DNA of 64,000 nt from Ramazzottius varieornatus (taxonomy: Eukaryota; Tardigrada; Eutardigrada; Parachela; Ramazzottiidae): positions 558,001 to 622,000 of the forward strand of contig BDGG01000016.1 of assembly GCA_001949185.1 (NCBI GenBank), given 5' to 3'. Each line of letters begins with the position of its first letter. The stretch's first letter is position 1. A model generated the notes under the pieces. That model ran no database searches and was not told the origin of the DNA. It saw nothing but the letters and a program-made list of their open reading frames with translations. Below, one piece after another: positions 1 to 13,380 of the stretch. Both the position numbers and the translations under genes were made by a program.

Positions 1-2320
<2,320 letters not shown>

Positions 2321-3197
2321 AGGCTAAGGAGGATGTTATAGCACGGTATGATTGTGTGAGAAGTAGAAAGATATTTTCTATAATCGATCTCAATGAAGTC
2401 GACAGGGTGACGTTTATCAAGTCGTGATTACAGTGATTGGTGACCTATTATGTCTATAGCTGTCTTAATCCGCGCAATGCTGGGGAATCCTATGAGAAAT
2501 AAATACACTTTTATGGAATGATTGTTTGCAACAGTCAGAATTTTAATATGGCCTGTGTGCCAACCGGTTATAAAGAGAAAAGAAAGCAGGCATAAAATGA
2601 ACGTCTGACGTGCGTGCATGGCGGTTTTTGTAGCTGGTTGGCCGTAATGGTGGCTAACGTGACCCTATCAAATGCCTTTCTCACCACCGCTCTTTTGTCT
2701 TCCGCCGTTTCGCGGCTGCCAGGCGTGGACAGGACAGCATCCCGCTTGGCCGGAGTGCGTGATGATGGAATGATGCCTCACTGCAAACTGTAGCTGGATG
2801 GCCAGACGGTTAAATTACAACTGTGATTTACGATTAGCGGGGCGTTACCGACAAATTTGCGTGATCAAACACCCGGCCAGCTTGTACCAAACAGAAAGAT
2901 CAAACGATTCCACGGCATGCCCCAACCTAAGATGGCTCCTACAGTGGAAGTGCAGCACATATACGGATAACAAATCTTGGAAAAATATTCGCCTAAAGTT
3001 CCCTGCTCACGGTCAACCACTGATCAACAGCGTTTCTCTATGTAACGCAACGCGACAGCAAAAGTTTCGATCGGTACTGGTAATCAGTTGTCTTGTTTTA
3101 CAGACGAGTAGGATATTTACGCTCATGAACATTGTAAACCATGAATTCCGCTGTTCAAGAGGTTTGAGTACATCTGTAACAACTCCCGAAATTCCAG
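2321..3197. other. Intergenic region, no recognisable gene
   Basis: Probably the 3' UTR of the BarH-like gene up to about 2520, then non-coding sequence. A 146-codon frame at 2798-3238 has no family resemblance and no splice context. I see no promoter or RNA gene that I can support. Confidence 0.5.
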
Positions 3198-4216
3198 TCA
3201 AATTAGAGAACTGTATAGTACGAAAATGCATGAAGTGACATAGACGCAGATAGTGGATCCCGAAGGCAAGCCTGGTCGTTCAGCCCCATTCAACTCGGTT
3301 CCACCGTTTCCTATGGCACTTCCTGCCCCACTGTTTCCGGCGGCATTTGCTGCCCCACTGTTTGTTTGGTCGACTGTGGCGCCACCACCAGCTCCAGCGC
3401 CCGGAGGGACGGGGGCTGTCGTCGTTGTTGGAATTACAGCTATGACTTTTCCGTCGGAAGTCCATTGCACGCCACTATATATGTTACAGTTGTCCGCAGT
3501 GATACAGGTGCATGAGGGCTGGTTGTTAAATTTGTTCGTGTAGAAACATATCCCGCTCGGGTCCTGCGCTTGAGCGGGAGTGAATGTGGCGCCAAAGCCA
3601 GGGTAGTTGATGCAACTTCGATACACTTTGGGCACTGCAATCAAACAGTTCATGAATAGTATAAAGACCCAGCTCGTACATGCTTTTAATACAACATCAA
3701 AAAGGATTCCTTGCAGATGATCAGGTGATACGGTACGCCAGTCGAGGGTAGAATGTACTGCATGATCACCCGCAGGGGAGCAATTTTGACCTTGTAGCGG
3801 CGTGTATCGTTAGAAGACGTTCATTGTACGCGCCGGCGGAAGCAACGAGCCTCTGCATCAAGCATAAGCGACAACTTTCCACTCACTCGCCAAACTGTGG
3901 TAGTGAATCGGAAAAGACTGATTTGACTTCTGCGTGCATACACTTTTGACTTACCATTGCCATCGTTAGTAGGCGGATAGAAAACCCCGAAACATCCAGT
4001 GTTGGATGGCCCAACCTCTGGCCCCAGTACCCTGCTACATGGCGTAATGTACTTCTGCAGAACGGCGGAATCGTTTGATGCGCAGTCCGGTACGTTAGGG
4101 TTCTGGGTGTCATATCCATCACGGTACGACGAGCAGATCACGCAGGAACGAATATCTGTAAGAATGACTTTCGATCATAGAGGGTTTGTGCACTCAGAAC
4201 TCGCAATGGATTTACG
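3198..4216 (-). CDS. Ly6-like cysteine-rich GPI-anchored secreted protein (5' end uncertain)
   Basis: Predicted extracellular three-finger-like protein. Exons on the minus strand: 4155-3955 and 3634-3198 (stop TGA), joined in phase. An upstream exon ending at 4216 (donor GTAAAT) gives a phase-compatible join. The cysteine pattern starts with CVIC near the beginning and ends with SCTC...DNCN, as in Ly6/uPAR and quiver proteins. A Thr/Pro/Gly/Ala/Asn-rich stalk follows, then a hydrophobic C-terminal tail of about 16 residues fitting a GPI-attachment signal. I found no convincing signal peptide; the exon before 4216 lies in a region duplicated in inverted orientation at 4.5-4.7 kb, so the true first exon is uncertain. 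Family membership is inferred from the cysteine spacing and the DNCN ending. It could be another small cysteine-rich family. Confidence 0.6.
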
Positions 4217-4720
4217 CAGGTCCTCCAGCCCTAAGCCGCAAACTGTGACGGTAGAAAGACAGGGAAGAGCTTGTTCCACAAGCTGAGATAGGGCGGTCTT
4301 GCTTAAGAAATTCTTGGACTCTAGAGCGGAATTCGGGAAGAAGGGCATACATGCCGTACAAGTCTGGATCCCATGACTTAGAGTTCTTCGATCAGAACTA
4401 CTGATTGCCCACAGCTGATCAGCCTTTGCATCGTATGGCGTGCCTTGGAACAACGTGAGCATGGAATGGAACGCAAGTAGGGGTTAGTTGCCGAGCAACT
4501 GATCGTTCTGTGGTCAGTCGATAGTGCTGATCGAAGAACTCCACGTCATGGGATCCAGACTTGTACGGCATGTATGCCCTTCTTCCCGAATTCCGCCCTG
4601 GAGTCCAAGATTTTTTGAAGCGGGACTGCCCTATCTTAGCTTGTGGAACAAGCTCTTCGCTATCTTTCTGCCGTCACGGTATGCGGCTTAGAGCTGGAGG
4701 ACTTGCGTAAATCCCTGTAC
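4205..4720. repeat. Inverted duplication of an exon-containing segment
   Basis: The segment at about 4205-4400 recurs as its reverse complement at about 4530-4720, at roughly 90 percent identity by eye, with a spacer of about 100 bp. Shared landmarks are CTGATCGAAGAACTC, CATGGGATCCAGACTTGTAC and the donor-like TGCGTAAATCC at the outer end. The left arm holds the putative 5' exon of the Ly6-like gene; the right arm is an antisense copy with in-frame stops. Confidence 0.8.
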
Positions 4721-5953
4721 CCCGTATAGTATTGACATGAGTTTTACCGTTTGTTCACTGTCGACACCGCACTATTGATCGTATTGTTAACCAACCTGCG
4801 GTGTCCGACGTCATAGGATGGCCCAACAAAATAAACAGTCCCATGTACTGCCACAGGTGCATGTTATCTATGTGCTCAGTCTGGCGAAGCGGTGCTGGAT
4901 TCCTTAGCATAAGGGACACTCCAGTCGTTGTGAATATCACGAAATCGATTCTTAGGTCAAAAGACGCGCAGGTAGACACCGTTCCGAAATACCAAGTGTC
5001 GCTCTTGAAATAAGTGCTGTACTGGTTTGGGTTTGACGAACTTTGGTTTCTGAATTTTGGCGTCTTGGAGCTCCGTTGCTAATGACGGGAGAACATTTAC
5101 TAGTAGCAATGCTCACCCGGGCAACATCCCGTGCGTCGTTGCAAACGGTTCATCCAGAGAAAAGACCTCCATACTCCATAACCAAAACGCGATTTCTCTG
5201 CAGCAACATCTGGAAACTGCTTTCACAGCTTGGAGTCAAGTCGGAAAGTCGGAAAACCGAAGTAGATACGCTCTGGTGTAATATGATTGCGCGGTCGTGA
5301 ACTTCGGTTGCTGTACACGTGTACTTTTGGGAGTTAGAATTACAAAAAAGTACCGTGTCGTCACCAAAGGCTCAACACCGCTGCCGTCGACATTTTCTGC
5401 TTTTGAAACGCAAGCTTATGAATAACGCATGATAAGCGAACGCGGATGATTCGAATTTGGGCATCTTGAGGTCGTGTGATCTCCCCGATGGGTAACGTCG
5501 ATACAGCTAGACTCGATGTGGCACACAGTCTGGGCGTGGTGCCGAGGAGGACGGGACAGCTCGGTGCACCAGCCTTCCACCTGTTCCTCCGAGCCACGCC
5601 GGTCATGTTGGCGAACCCAGAGACCCCTTTTCATTGAAACAAAAATCAAAGGAGCATGAGGGGTGGGATGGCAGTTGCAGCATTCGGGAACTTGTGCCAA
5701 TGAACGTGTGTGTTGGGAATGTTTCGTCGAGAAAACTTCACGAACACATTTATACGGGATAAACTCTGCCGGGAAGCAGGAGGAGTTGACAGTCAGACGA
5801 GATGAATTACTGGATGGAGTTAGCGAACAGGGAAATACATTTGAGCCGACCAACGTTATTGCGGATCTTTCGGCAAACTCTCTCCCGGACATTTACGAAC
5901 TACTGGTTCCACTGAAAGTACTGGTCGACTTTCCCCAAAAACTTGACACAGCC

Positions 5954-6391
5954 TCAGTATAGCCCTCCACGCTCTTCTCTATTGATGAGGCTTTGAGAAT
6001 CAGAGCAGTAGGCCCTGTTTGTTTGAGGGAACAAAATTGCGCACGACGTCAGGCATATGCCGGCTTTCGCGCAGCAAATGAAATTATTTGCCGTTCTTTT
6101 TCCAAAGTCACTTAGAGTAAACTTCCCCAGGCAGGCGCGTTTGTCCAGGTTGAGAACCAGCTTCGCCTGGTTTGCCGATTTCACAGTGTCGGCCATGAAT
6201 GTGATTAGCTTTACGGCGGCTAGCGGTATTAATATTGTTGGCTCTTGACTGGAGACATTTCCGTCATCAGCGAAGTACTCCGATGCAACTTCCCTGTTCG
6301 TTTCCATTTGGTGGAGCAAAGGTTTGAGGTGGATGGTATACAGAAAAGGACCCAAGCAGGTTCTAGCTATGTTGCACCCGGACATGACCAC
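5954..6391 (-). mobile_element. Degenerate reverse-transcriptase fragment
   Basis: The minus-strand frame contains LGPFLYTIHLKPLL followed by EYFADDGNV and then a region ending in KLVLNLDKRACL. This is the order LGP-box, [YF]xDD catalytic box and LN..K motif of non-LTR-type reverse transcriptases. The usual QGD before LGP is lost, and the frame ends soon after with no neighbouring endonuclease or gag-like domain. It is a dead fragment with no expected activity. Which clade it came from cannot be decided by eye. Confidence 0.6.
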
Positions 6392-6660
6392 CTAAGGATC
6401 AATTAGACAATTCTCGATCCTGTCCATTTCCGGAACGGCCTGCCACCAGAAACAGAACGACGACGAACAGGATCGTTCCGAGCTAGAAAAGCTGTCCTGT
6501 AAATTGGGTTGCCGTTATCCAGGTTGCTCCAAGCACTGCATTCTTGAAGCACTATTAATTTCTGACTGGTAGCAAGATTAGGTCTGTCCCTATGACTTTG
6601 CGGGTTTTCGTATCCGTAGTTAAAAAATTAATATGTCTAGAATTTATATATAATTTATAT

Positions 6661-6699
6661 GGCAAAGGTGGAAGTGTCTGGGACACTTCCACCTTTGCC
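6661..6699. repeat. Perfect 18-bp hairpin with 3-nt loop
   Basis: GGCAAAGGTGGAAGTGTC at 6661-6678 is exactly reverse-complemented at 6682-6699, separated by TGG. The flanks are not symmetrical. It could be a small foldback element or a structured RNA. Confidence 0.85.
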
Positions 6700-7572
6700 C
6701 TCCCACCTTGACACATATGATGCCTCAAGTATCTTTGCTTAAAAATGCAGTAAACTGTCCATGGCAGGTGTTCCCAACATGTCCTGGAAATGTTTTAACT
6801 TATCGCAAAATTCTGAAAAATTCGTTTAGTTTGCTGTGTTAACCAAAGCTCTTCGCCTAGTTGGGTTAGGAATTCAAGCTGCATACGAAACAACAGCTGG
6901 ATAAATCTACCTCGGAGAGCAGGCAAAATTTTGGGCCAGAATGCTTTTTCCGGGAAGCTAGCCAGTTTTAAATTAACCTCTAAAAAACAGTCAACTTTCA
7001 GAAAAACCGAGTGTCTTGCAAGGCTCCTCGGCGATCAAACCTTTCCAAACTGGGAGTGGTGTTAAGAGACAGGTCAGCAGTGTCCCTCAGCACAACATCA
7101 AAAGGATCGGTCAAAGCCGTGAGACAGGAGAAACTAGAACTCTAATGCCTCACTGAACTCACGTACCTCAGACAACGCTGCACACCACCCGGTTTTTCAA
7201 ACAATCTGTCTCCTGAAATTCTGCTGGCTGATTTTTCATGCCCTGCATTCTCCATTAGTAAGCACGAGTGACTTTGTACAAAAGTATCGACTACTTGGAT
7301 CGGGCCAGCGCTTTCCAGAGAGACCAGTTTCCGAATGAGACTCAGTTTTGAGTGTCCTCCATTTCTTCGATAATTCTTATTATTTTCTAAGACGTTTACA
7401 GCGGCTGGCTTTCTTCTTCAAAAGTTGACAAAAGACTGCTACTAACATGTAACCTAATAAGTTAGACTTTGGCAGTCGTCATACAAAGTCGCAGAACGGT
7501 TTCAAAGATGATCCGCCGAAAACTGCAAGGTCATAGGGAAAGACCTAATATAACGGCACATGCATGCAGCGC

Positions 7573-8105
7573 GCCATGTTACTGTTCAGAAGTTGTTAGT
7601 GCTCGAGAAATACTGTACACGCACGACGAGATATTACGGGCCAGTAAAAATTACGGACCAGGCCTTTTCGCTATGGCGGGACGGACAGGTGATTCTTGCT
7701 TCAAGTAAAAACCACATCGAAGGCTGCACTGCTGTACGTGCGTTCTGGATATTGGGCCGAGGAGCTAAAGCTTGTCATATCAATGTTATAGCAGTGAGAT
7801 CTTCATTATACCTTCAACAGTTCAAACTATTCCAAGGCTTCTCCGGCCTCCGAGAGAAAGTCGACAGCATCATACACGCGTTAGAGTAAAACAGCTGATC
7901 AGCTGATGGCCACTGTCCATGACAATTTTCTACGGTTGAATTTTACTACGCAACGTCATTTGTGCGATTTCTGTTTCTGACTTCCATACAATTTGTAAAT
8001 TTGCCGTCTTTTCCGCCTGGCCCGTAATTTTTACTGGCCTATAATATCCTCGTCGTGCGTGTACCTTCGGTTTGTGTATCGATAACACAATGTTCGAGCA
8101 GTAAA
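7573..8105. repeat. Diverged inverted repeat, arms about 110 bp
   Basis: The left arm (about 7573-7690) contains TACACGCACGACGAG and CCAGTAAAAATTACGG. The right arm (about 7995-8105) carries the same motifs inverted, with small indels. The spacer is about 300 bp and includes no recognisable coding sequence. Probably a foldback or MITE-type relic. Confidence 0.6.
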
Positions 8106-8569
8106 GACGCACGATCAGAAGCTAATTCAAAAACACTTGATCGCTATCTCAAAACCGGTTATCTCCCCCGTAGATGCATTTACAGGCCGAATAAGTGCTG
8201 CATATCACAACACTCCGCATACAGTACCACATACTCGGAGGTCGATCTTCACTATGTTAAGACCGCATGAGTGAAACTAAGAGCCTCTGCTCTTGTGGAA
8301 AGTAGGTCGTTCGACCTTGAAATATTCTTCTGCATGCTCATGCTTCATAAACAGGTGAACCTCACTAGAATATCGTATTGCACGTGTGACTTGTAATTTC
8401 ACTGCAGCGTTCCGCGTTTACCCTGTTGATATGACGTCGGTCCGTGCGGTAACGCAAAGCCTGGAGATTCGACATTTGTAATCTTTACACCGTACGTAGG
8501 TGTTCGAGGAACCCTTGCTACCATCGTCGATGGGTTGGACGAGAGCTCTGACAGGTGCACTTACAGTAA

Positions 8570-10882
8570 ATGGGCAAGTGTACCATGCGAGAAGCTGGTC
8601 TGATCACAACTAACTTTCGGAATGATGAAGACACTATCACGTATCCATTCCCCCTTGTGCGAGGATATGTCACTCTTCCCGATGGCCAGATCTGCCATGA
8701 AGTGTTCGTTCAAGTCCAGAAAATTTCAGTGGACTGCATGAACCAGCTGGAGGGAGAAGACGATGCTGTTGTCCCTGCATTCGAAGCCGCATGGCCTGTC
8801 GCAAAACGAAGCTTTCGCGGTGTGGTGCGCCTGCAGGTAAACTTTTCGAGCAATTTCACGCCATCGTAAATACCTGACGCAGTGTCCTTCCCTGGCACAG
8901 TAAACGGTTCTACAGTAAATACGCCCGTTCTATCACGTAGTACATTGTTCTTGTAGTTGGGACGGAACCAAGTGGTACTTTCGGCTTTCCTGCCCCACTG
9001 TGATACGTTTGTGCAATTGGAGCTCTTCCTAACCTATGTCCCTGTCCAACATCCTTCCCGCTTCGTCCTGCCCATATATATAGTCTGCGCAGATGGCGAT
9101 GGTTCGTTTCAAGCGGAAGCCGACGAAGTATCGTCCTTGGAAAGCGCGGCTCGTCGCATCGCTACCGGAGCTGCTCTCTTGCAGAGCGCCACCGCGGATA
9201 GCCTAGTCCTTGAGGGTTTTGCTCGAAAGACTTTTCACCTGGCGTTGGATGAAGCTAGGCTTCCGCGATGCGAAGTCTTTCGGACACGCCTAAAAACTCA
9301 AGATTTGTACGAGATGCGAGATGAGGCGCTTTGGCAGTTCCTGCGAAGCGAACTGAATAAGGGCTTTTCACAGTACGTTGATGGATGCAAGTTCCTGGCG
9401 TTTGTATCCGCAACGAGATTTTGCCATCCCGAGGATGAAGAACCTCCGCTTTTGTATGAAGATTTGCTCAAGTATACCAAGGGGCATGTGGCTCTCGGTG
9501 GATCAAGTAAGTATGCCTCACGCTCACGGTCTTTCACACTACCTGACTGGTGTTGGCTACCGCTAGGCGGCAGCACTAGTGTGAGTATTTCGATGCTCAA
9601 CGCTACTTTCGGGTTTCAGATCTGGCGCTCTACGGGACCGGCTGTTTGTACACGTGGCCTGAAACGTTGGAGGAACTACCACAGCGGTTATTCGACGCTC
9701 GAATTGTAAATCGGAGAGCTTTTCTGGACGACAGTGCCTACAGGTAGACGGTGATACAAATACGGATTCAGATTTAAACAAAGTGCGAAATTGCTGAATT
9801 GAGTTCTCAGAGGAGACTGATGATGCTTGGACGCGTGGCTCCACCTGAATTAAAAATCTTTTCAAATGGGGGTTCCTATGTCATTTAGATCGTTCTTACT
9901 GAGGGTATCGCAGTGTTTAGTGTAGACCAGTAACCGCCACACGTGCGCTTTCTGGCATCACGATTTAAATGACAATACATGTGTGTAGTGGGCGGCAAAC
10001 AAGCTATTATTGCAGAGTATTACGTTGCGCCAGGTCATATTTATTGTCAACAAAGACACCTGCCATATAAAAGAAGTAACGTACCCCCGTTTTGTTTATA
10101 AAAGACTAGGAAAAGGGGCGATCATGATGACATTACCTATCGGACAATATTAGCAGATGGCGAGCAACGCCCTTTCAGTGTACATTTGCCACACGAAAAA
10201 TAAGCAATCCACGTCTAACATATATTACGTAGGTTTCCAAATCTTCTTACAAAGACCTTTTTTTTCTGTGTGAGACCAGAAAAGACTTGGTTGTTAGTTC
10301 CTACCGAAAAAGCCGAGAAGTTGTCCGATATCGTTCTCCACAAGTTCTCTGTGCCATCCGTCTTGACATGTTTTTCCTCACTCTCCGTTGTTGACCCATT
10401 CATGAACCCTAGCCCTTTTTGCAAGCGCAAACGCTTGGCCATTTTCAAAAAAGTTTTACGACACGGACGTGTGCCTGCGTTGTTCGCCGAGTAACCAGCA
10501 ACGCACAAGATTGCGGTGCATTCCGGGCTGGTCATCTGCATTCTTTCTTAGCACGCGCATCATTGATGTATTTCTGAGCATCAGATCAACGCCTGCTCAA
10601 GTGGTCTCTGGTTTCCGCAGGGGTCAACGTTGGGCCTGCTTCAGTACAAGCCTAGGAGCAGCCTGGCACGAGCTGGGTCACACGTTTGATTTGGGACATG
10701 CCAAACTGGGTATCATGGCACGCGGATTCGAGGATATCTTCGAACTCTTCACTGCCGTCGAGCCACCGCTAGAGCATCCAAGTCAGCCTGTTTGCGCTTC
10801 CGTTGGAGTTGTTCACACACCCAGAGCGAAGCCATCGGCTACTTCAGCACCTATTGCGTATACGGAAAATTTTGTCCTACAG
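8570..10882 (+). CDS. HELGH zinc-metallopeptidase-like protein (partial model)
   Basis: Putative metallopeptidase of the fungal/animal family that includes yeast YIL108W (Pfam Metallopep). Exons in phase: 8570-8836, 8957-9506, 9620-9743 and 10621-10882. Supporting features in order: YPFPLVRGYV and a following hydrophobic stretch; LELFLTYVPV; FARKTFHLALDE; VALGGSNLALYGTGCLYTWP across the 9506/9620 junction; then AAWHELGHTFDLGH followed by GIMARGFED. HELGH supplies two zinc ligands and the catalytic Glu; the downstream His of DLGH would be a further ligand. The start at 8570 is uncertain: sequence upstream (from about 8463) also looks coding in other frames (TFVIFTPYVGVRGTLATIVDGL), which suggests missed exons or a frameshift. 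The expected C-terminal continuation was not found with confidence; an exon at 12512-12728 joins in phase but shows no family similarity. Confidence 0.65.
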
Positions 10883-12511
10883 GTAAGAATCAGACGCCCA
10901 TGATACCGTTGGGTTTTCAAAGATAACGACTGGAGCAATGAGAACGGCATATTAGTTATGTGTTTGGTGTAGACGGTTAAAATGATACTGTGCGCCGTAT
11001 CATTAGTATGCGGTAGGTGAGGTACACTGGAATCAGATTTCGAGCAATGGAGGATTTATTATGATTTGATTTCTGCTGACATTTAATAAAAAGGTATATA
11101 AAGGGAAATTTTTTCTATTGTGTATGGTAGAGCCAAGTAGATTTTACACTCGTAAAAAGAGATCGAAAAGCCGTCAGTCAGTGTACCTGAATAGCTAAGT
11201 CTCAATCACCATGCTTTGTCGAGCTCAAATCATACTGTTTTAAAAATGAACGGTGCTGTTTTGTCATGCACTTTCCATGAAAAAATAGAGGCCGAACCAG
11301 TACAATCTCTTATTCTCTATAGTCCTTTACCCATGTAACGGCTTCGAAGCCTTCGATGGAGTTTCCCACTGACTTCACCTTGGACTCTTAAGCAAAGCGG
11401 GCCACTGATGCTTCTCGAGTATACTGTACGGTGTGTTGTTTACCGCACTTGACTAAAGTTCTCGAGCTCGAAGTGCCAACTCATCTTGGTGATACTTGTG
11501 CAAAACAAGAGTTATCCAGCCGCTCTCTCGATGTCGTATATAAACTGACAAGAGTAAATCAATTAGATTTTTGATTGGCCAATAGCTTGAGGGCTTCAGT
11601 ATATTTGTGCCACTTTTGCCGACACTTGTTTCCATCCGTCGCGAACGGCCATCACGTTGATTAATCACCCTCGCTTGTTCCTCCGATCGGAGAGCTGGCG
11701 CGGCGGAGAAAGATCTGTGAGAGCTGTCCGCCCATCTGCTAACCCAGATACCTCTTTCAGGCTCATGTACGACAGGCGTGCATATTTTGTCGCGCACAGC
11801 GGTAACGGCATAAAGTTGCAACATACAATGGCGAACTAAGAGAGAGCTTGACGTGCTAAGCGCATACGAACCACAATAGCATTGTAGCAGCACTACTTGG
11901 CGCACCACCAAGTGTATCAAGTCAAATCAAGATGGGACCGTCGAGTACGCACTCGGCGTTACCCATAATTTATACGGAGATATACTGTAAGAAAAATGGC
12001 TAGATTAGTCTTCGTTTTGTTGTACGTGCTGATCGGATCTCGATTACGAATGATGATTTAGAAGAGTGAAGATCTACAGCTGATGCGAGCATTTAACCGG
12101 CAACACAAGCGGCGTCTTCCGTTTACTCAACGCCGCATCAAGTCAGAAGTTTCGTTATTGAGGCTCAACTTCTTGACTCGATTTGTTGTTTTCATGTTAA
12201 TCCGGCTGGTACTCCGTCTTAGTGCTGGCCAGTTCGTAATCGAGCCCACCGAGGAACATCGAGACCGGATAGGGGTATCGCTCACTTTGATTTCTCAACA
12301 TCAATATTGTTGAGCTTCGCCTCTGCAGTTTCGAGTATTGTCCGAACAACGTCAGACTCACCAGGTTCTCTGACCAGCAGAATCTTGGGGGCTACGTCAG
12401 CTATAGGTACAGGCTGTTGAGTTCTGAACAGAATAACGTATCGTGTTACGTGTGAGCAGTCCATGCAATGGTTCATGGGTCATCGCTAACATCTGTTCTT
12501 GCTTTTTGCAG
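10883..12511. other. Intronic or intergenic stretch, no feature recognised
   Basis: Either a long intron of the metallopeptidase-like gene or intergenic DNA. Short frames on both strands show no family resemblance. Confidence 0.4.
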
Positions 12512-12728
12512 GAGGCGGAATTACCGGCTCAAGATCATCGGATTATTCGCTCAGCACCGGCAAAACCTAACCGCTTGTCCTCAAACTCAGTTCGCGTCAC
12601 CTTTGCTCCTTATTTGGATATCAGAAGAGCCCCATCATCACACAGCTGTACAGAGATGGATACTGTAGTCGTGGAACCACAGGACGTGGTCGAGCAACGT
12701 AAAGAAAGCCGCTCTCTGGCTTCAAAAG
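12512..12728 (+). CDS. Possible downstream exon of the metallopeptidase-like gene
   Basis: A pyrimidine-rich acceptor (GCTTTTTGCAG) precedes an open frame encoding EAELPAQDH... and a GTGAGC donor follows at 12729. Phase 0 matches the donor at 10883. No domain is recognisable. The sequence just after it is part of a diverged inverted repeat, so the longer frame to 13123 is unlikely to be coding throughout. Confidence 0.3.
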
Positions 12729-12734
12729 GTGAGC

Positions 12735-13380
12735 TATTGAACCAAGCCACTCTACAGGGGGCAGGCCGTGACACTAGTCATAAACTTGGAAATGTATCGC
12801 AAACGGGGGAAGCGCTCAAGTACCGTCTGTGCCTTTCTGAGGAGGACATTCAGAGAGGCAGTGAGAAAGAAGTGGGAAGTCCTGCTTCCTACTCACTCGC
12901 AGACTTACTGAGGGCACCAATGACCACATCGAGTCGTGTTTCCTGGAATCAATATTTATTTCAGATCGTACTGTATAAAAGTTTTACCGAAGACAAACAA
13001 TTAGCTAGTGTACTCTGTCAGCGCTTATATCGCTCTTACGGCAAGAACTGGAAGAGAGGCAAAGGCGAGATTTTCGACCTGCAAGGGATTTTCCTCTGCA
13101 AGGGATTTCCTCTTATACCTTGATGCCGACTGTCCTGTGTCTCTCATTCTTCCACTTTCAAATGGCTGGTAGCTTGTTCTAACGCAAGTTCTGCAGAAAT
13201 TTTATCGAAATAATGTTTTGTGCGCTGATATTGGACTGAGAACGCGAACGATGCGCACATAAGAGCAATGGTTCAATGGAATAGCTGTCTGTTCTCTTCC
13301 CCACCTTCCCCGTTCGTAGATTGAGGCGAAAGAGTTTCACAGCCTGTCCCCTGTAGAGTGGCTTTGTACTGAACTACCAA
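12735..13380. repeat. Diverged inverted repeat
   Basis: GCCACTCTACAGGGG at about 12750 recurs inverted at about 13350-13365, with similarity extending about 60 bp on the inner side (an ACGGGGGAAG-like motif in both arms). Both arms translate to related peptides (ATLQGAGRDT and ATLQGTGCET), so this may be a duplicated mobile-element segment rather than a host exon. Confidence 0.5.

Larger units (their letters stand above)
4730..8569. other. Gene-poor region with retroelement relics and inverted repeats
   Basis: No intact gene recognised. It contains a decayed reverse-transcriptase fragment (5954-6391, minus), uncharacterised frames nearby at 5416-5962, a perfect hairpin at 6661-6699 and a diverged inverted repeat at 7573-8105. 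Confidence 0.5.

Noticed and set aside
2798-3238. 146-codon plus-strand frame
   Set aside because: No recognisable domain or signal, and it overlaps the 3' exon of the minus-strand Ly6-like gene.
5416-5962. Overlapping frames of 99 and 158 codons on opposite strands
   Set aside because: No family resemblance, no splice context and adjacent to a dead reverse-transcriptase fragment; most likely chance or relic sequence.
12729-13123. Continuation of the frame after the 12512-12728 exon
   Set aside because: It crosses a good GTGAGC donor and runs into a diverged inverted repeat, so it is probably not coding.
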